A stretch of DNA of 64,000 bases from positions 1,178,001 to 1,242,000 of the forward strand of contig NZ_JUGU01000001.1 in the NCBI RefSeq assembly GCF_000799465.1, in the 5' to 3' direction. The position numbers and the translations under genes are program-made. The DNA comes from Psychroserpens sp. Hel_I_66. GTDB lineage: Bacteria; Bacteroidota; Bacteroidia; Flavobacteriales; Flavobacteriaceae. Below, in pieces: positions 61,591-64,000 of this stretch. Under the pieces are notes generated by a model. That model was not told the DNA's origin and did no database searches. It saw only the letters and a list, made by a program, of their open reading frames with translations. The first letter of the stretch is position 1. Every line of letters starts with the position of its first letter.

Positions 61591-63705
61591 ATGCGAAAAA
61601 ACCTCCAACATATTACTTTAAAGAACAAGGATCAAAATCCAGCAAGCGGTAAAACATTTAAAACTGCTGAAGATATTGACATCAAATCCACATATTCAAA
61701 AGAAGATCTCTCCAATGTAGAGCATCTCAATTTTGTTGCTGGCATATCGCCAAATCTTCGTGGACCATACTCAACAATGTATGTTCGCAGACCATGGACG
61801 ATTCGTCAATACGCTGGTTTTTCTACTGCGGAAGACAGTAATGCTTTCTACAGAAGAAATCTCGCAGCAGGTCAAAAAGGTCTATCTGTAGCGTTTGATT
61901 TAGCAACACATAGAGGTTATGATTCAGATCACGAACGCGTCGTTGGCGATGTTGGAAAAGCTGGTGTCGCGATAGATTCGGTTGAGGATATGAAGATTCT
62001 CTTTGATCAAATTCCATTAGATAAAATGTCAGTTTCCATGACCATGAATGGCGCTGTTTTGCCAATCATGGCGTTTTATATTGTTGCTGCGGAAGAACAG
62101 GGCGTTACACCAAACCAATTGGCTGGAACCATTCAAAACGATATTTTAAAGGAGTTTATGGTGCGAAATACGTACATCTACCCTCCTACACCATCGATGA
62201 AAATTATTTCAGATATTTTTGAATATACCAGCAAGCATATGCCAAAGTTCAATAGTATTAGTATTTCAGGATATCATATGCAAGAAGCTGGAGCAACCTG
62301 TGATATTGAATTAGCTTACACTTTGGCTGATGGACTAGAATACATTAAAAAAGGATTGGAAGCAGGAATGGATATTGACTCCTTTGCTCCTAGACTTTCC
62401 TTTTTCTGGGCAATTGGGATGAACCATTTTATGGAAATCGCAAAAATGCGAGCTGCCAGAATGCTTTGGGCAAAAATGGTAAGCCAATTTAATCCTAAAA
62501 ATCAAAAATCTTTAGCATTACGAACGCATTGCCAAACATCGGGTTGGAGCCTTACCGAACAAGATCCTTTTAACAATGTAGCCAGAACAACTATTGAAGC
62601 TGCTGCAGCTGCTTTTGGTGGCACCCAAAGTTTACACACCAATGCATTAGATGAAGCTATTGCATTGCCAACAGATTTTTCTGCACGTATCGCAAGAAAT
62701 ACACAAATATTCTTACAAGAGGAAACTGGGATTACAAATACTGTTGATCCTTGGGCAGGAAGCTACTACGTTGAAAAACTCACCCATGATATTGCTCAAA
62801 AAGCGTGGTCCTTAATTGAAGAAGTTGAAGAGCTTGGCGGAATGACAAAAGCCATTGAAGCAGGAATCCCTAAATTAAGAATTGAAGAAGCTGCTGCAAG
62901 AAAACAAGCACGTATTGATTCTAACCAAGATATCATCGTTGGTGTAAATAAATATCGCTTAGACCAAGAAGATCCTATCTCAACTTTAGAAGTAGACAAC
63001 CAAACGGTTAGAACTGGTCAAATAAAACGATTAGAACATATAAAATCTACCAGAGATAAAGAGGCTGTAGCATCTGCTCTTTCAAAATTAACCCAAGCAG
63101 CACGCACAGGAAAAGATAATTTACTAGCTTTAGCAGTGAATGCAGCTAGAGAACGAGCAACTTTAGGAGAGATCAGTGATGCACTTGAAGCAGAGTTTGG
63201 TCGTTATAAAGCACAGATAAAATCATTTTCGGGAGTGTACAGTAAAGAAATCAAAGACGACGAAAGTTTCAAAAAAGCGAGAGAACTAGCAGATCAATTT
63301 GCTGAGCAAGATGGTCGTAGACCTCGTATTATGATTGCCAAAATGGGACAAGATGGTCATGACCGCGGTGCAAAGGTTGTAGCTACAGGCTATGCAGACG
63401 TTGGCTTTGATGTAGATATTGGTCCGTTGTTTCAAACTCCAAAAGAAGCTGCCAAACAAGCTGTAGAAAATGATGTCCATATTTTAGGCGTTTCCTCTTT
63501 AGCTGCAGGTCACAAAACATTAGTGCCTCAAGTTATTGAAGAACTCAAAAATTATGGTCGTGATGACATCATGGTCATTGTTGGAGGCGTTATCCCAAAA
63601 CAAGATTATCAATATTTATTTGATGCTGGAGCGGTAGCTGTTTTTGGTCCTGGAACTAAAATTAGTGATGCTGCTATCAAAATTTTGGAGATTTTGATTG
63701 ATTAA
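61591..63705 (+). CDS. mutB: methylmalonyl-CoA mutase large subunit
   Basis: The 704-residue catalytic subunit converts methylmalonyl-CoA and succinyl-CoA using adenosylcobalamin. The N-terminal substrate barrel shows [22 protein letters not shown] (near 69-90) and [13 protein letters not shown]. The C-terminal B12 domain has DGHDRG (near 587-592), SSLAAGH and [12 protein letters not shown]. The histidine of DGHDRG is the lower cobalt ligand. No octamer CTTCGGAA occurs in its 2.1 kb. Confidence 0.95.
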   Translation: MRKNLQHITLKNKDQNPASGKTFKTAEDIDIKSTYSKEDLSNVEHLNFVAGISPNLRGPYSTMYVRRPWTIRQYAGFSTAEDSNAFYRRNLAAGQKGLSVAFDLATHRGYDSDHERVVGDVGKAGVAIDSVEDMKILFDQIPLDKMSVSMTMNGAVLPIMAFYIVAAEEQGVTPNQLAGTIQNDILKEFMVRNTYIYPPTPSMKIISDIFEYTSKHMPKFNSISISGYHMQEAGATCDIELAYTLADGLEYIKKGLEAGMDIDSFAPRLSFFWAIGMNHFMEIAKMRAARMLWAKMVSQFNPKNQKSLALRTHCQTSGWSLTEQDPFNNVARTTIEAAAAAFGGTQSLHTNALDEAIALPTDFSARIARNTQIFLQEETGITNTVDPWAGSYYVEKLTHDIAQKAWSLIEEVEELGGMTKAIEAGIPKLRIEEAAARKQARIDSNQDIIVGVNKYRLDQEDPISTLEVDNQTVRTGQIKRLEHIKSTRDKEAVASALSKLTQAARTGKDNLLALAVNAARERATLGEISDALEAEFGRYKAQIKSFSGVYSKEIKDDESFKKARELADQFAEQDGRRPRIMIAKMGQDGHDRGAKVVATGYADVGFDVDIGPLFQTPKEAAKQAVENDVHILGVSSLAAGHKTLVPQVIEELKNYGRDDIMVIVGGVIPKQDYQYLFDAGAVAVFGPGTKISDAAIKILEILID

Positions 63706-63712
63706 TCATCAA

Positions 63713-64000
63713 ATGAATAGTTACCAACTTAGAAAAGATCAACTCACAATATATATAAAACCATCTCCCCTTTTTGTAAGAGCTATGATGTTCTTATTTA
63801 GCTTTATGCTATTTACGCTACCTCTATTTGGAATGATAAGTTACATTTCCGAAGGACAAGGAATTAAAGGAGGTTTCTTTTTCGCTATTTTCATTTTTGG
63901 TCTTTTTGGATTTTATTTATTACGGGTTGCGCTTTGGAATACCTACGGAAAAGAAATTATACATTTCGATGGTAAAATTTGCAATTATGTTGCAGATTAT
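63713..64000 (+). CDS. membrane protein, N-terminal part (runs off right edge)
   Basis: An ATG eight bases after the mutB stop opens a frame of 96 codons inside the window. It encodes a basic start, two membrane segments (about 24-44 and 52-70) and then a strand-rich part, with no recognised motif. One CTTCGGAA octamer lies at 63847. The 3' end and function are outside the window. Confidence 0.7.
   Translation, partial: MNSYQLRKDQLTIYIKPSPLFVRAMMFLFSFMLFTLPLFGMISYISEGQGIKGGFFFAIFIFGLFGFYLLRVALWNTYGKEIIHFDGKICNYVADY

Larger units (their letters stand above)
3837..63854. repeat. dispersed octamer CTTCGGAA (extended CTTCGGAAAT), 50 copies
   Basis: Plus-strand copies of CTTCGGAA start at 7339, 7930, 8373, 11703, 14333, 14498, 16614, 17420, 20154, 22396, 23860, 28366, 29035, 31445, 35728, 38399, 40528, 41718, 45819, 49964, 51532, 51959, 55093, 55708, 58191, 59850 and 59934. 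Reverse-oriented copies (TTCCGAAG) start at 3837, 7257, 10215, 16268, 18826, 22975, 27268, 29144, 30199, 32968, 34503, 35475, 37446, 39663, 42148, 43424, 44841, 45361, 47287, 52329, 53623, 58228 and 63847. Two further sites match only the seven-base core (2948 and 39222). Sixteen copies extend to CTTCGGAAAT. Only 14333, 16268 and 30199 are intergenic. Confidence 0.85.

Noticed and set aside
59549..63705. Cobalamin riboswitch for the mutase operon
   Set aside because: The gaps upstream of mutA and in the operon are too short, and I see no conserved B12-box-like structure.

Overview
The window is chromosomal DNA of a flavobacterium (Bacteroidota, most likely a marine Flavobacteriaceae). The evidence is an AT-rich base composition of about one third GC judged by eye, the -7 promoter box TAnnTTTG in front of many genes, frequent TTG start codons, and a gene set typical of the family: DUF3570/DUF4266, DUF4159, bacillithiol synthase BshA, a GH3-serine hydrolase fusion, a two-subunit methylmalonyl-CoA mutase, an auxin-type GH3 ligase and small YTF/YRF-ending outer-membrane barrels. 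There is no phage, insertion sequence, CRISPR array, rRNA or plasmid signature. It reads as a continuous core-genome segment with two tRNA genes.

Layout. 1-8.2 kb: an FAD oxidase fragment, a small barrel, DinB, an Lrp-type regulator, an M14 peptidase divergent from an XRE regulator, TerC, and a thioredoxin-ApbE-DUF4266-DUF3570 operon. 8.3-13.3 kb: topoisomerase IV (parE, a membrane protein, parC). 13.5-20.8 kb: a frameshifted PAP2 phosphatase, SRPBCC, YchF, a PepSY-like protein, a membrane/osmotic-stress group (MscS, YqaE, hydrophilic protein), an F420-type reductase and an SF2 helicase. 20.9-32.6 kb: a possible small RNA, a DEAD-box helicase, a nuclease-like DUF1853 protein, an FAD protein, the TIGR03915/TIGR03916 radical-SAM DNA-repair pair, a secreted zincin, a GH3 ligase, a PPOX protein, a copper-storage protein, an EEP hydrolase, DUF421 and LysE. 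32.6-46.9 kb: a long leftward run with BshA, the GH3-serine hydrolase, SerB, PH-domain proteins, an Fe-S electron-transfer pair, MlaD and an amidase. 47.0-56.1 kb: a mostly rightward run with LptD, RidA, a parvulin, RsmE, DUF4159, TrmH, an AI-2E family protein and a methyltransferase. 56.1-64 kb: tRNA-Arg and tRNA-Pro, PQQ-type sugar dehydrogenase with cytochrome c, uridine kinase, a DivIC/FtsB-like protein and methylmalonyl-CoA mutase.

Themes. Envelope biogenesis (LptD, MlaD, amidase, muropeptide recycling, PH proteins), redox and thiol chemistry (ApbE cassette, BshA, Fe-S pair, cytochrome c) and nucleic-acid maintenance (topo IV, helicases, TIGR03915/16, RNA methyltransferases) dominate.

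The strongest unexplained signal is not a gene. The octamer CTTCGGAA (extended CTTCGGAAAT) occurs 50 times in the 64 kb, against about one expected by chance, in both orientations, in all six possible codon registers and also between genes. It looks like a genome-wide DNA-level signal, for example an uptake sequence, a chromosome-organising motif or a methylation/protein site. I know of no such element described for this group. Other points to check are operator-like clusters at the lrp and XRE promoters, a G5 frameshift in the PAP2 gene, a divIC-like gene without a normal start codon, promoters abutting start codons, and a structured RNA candidate near 21.0 kb.
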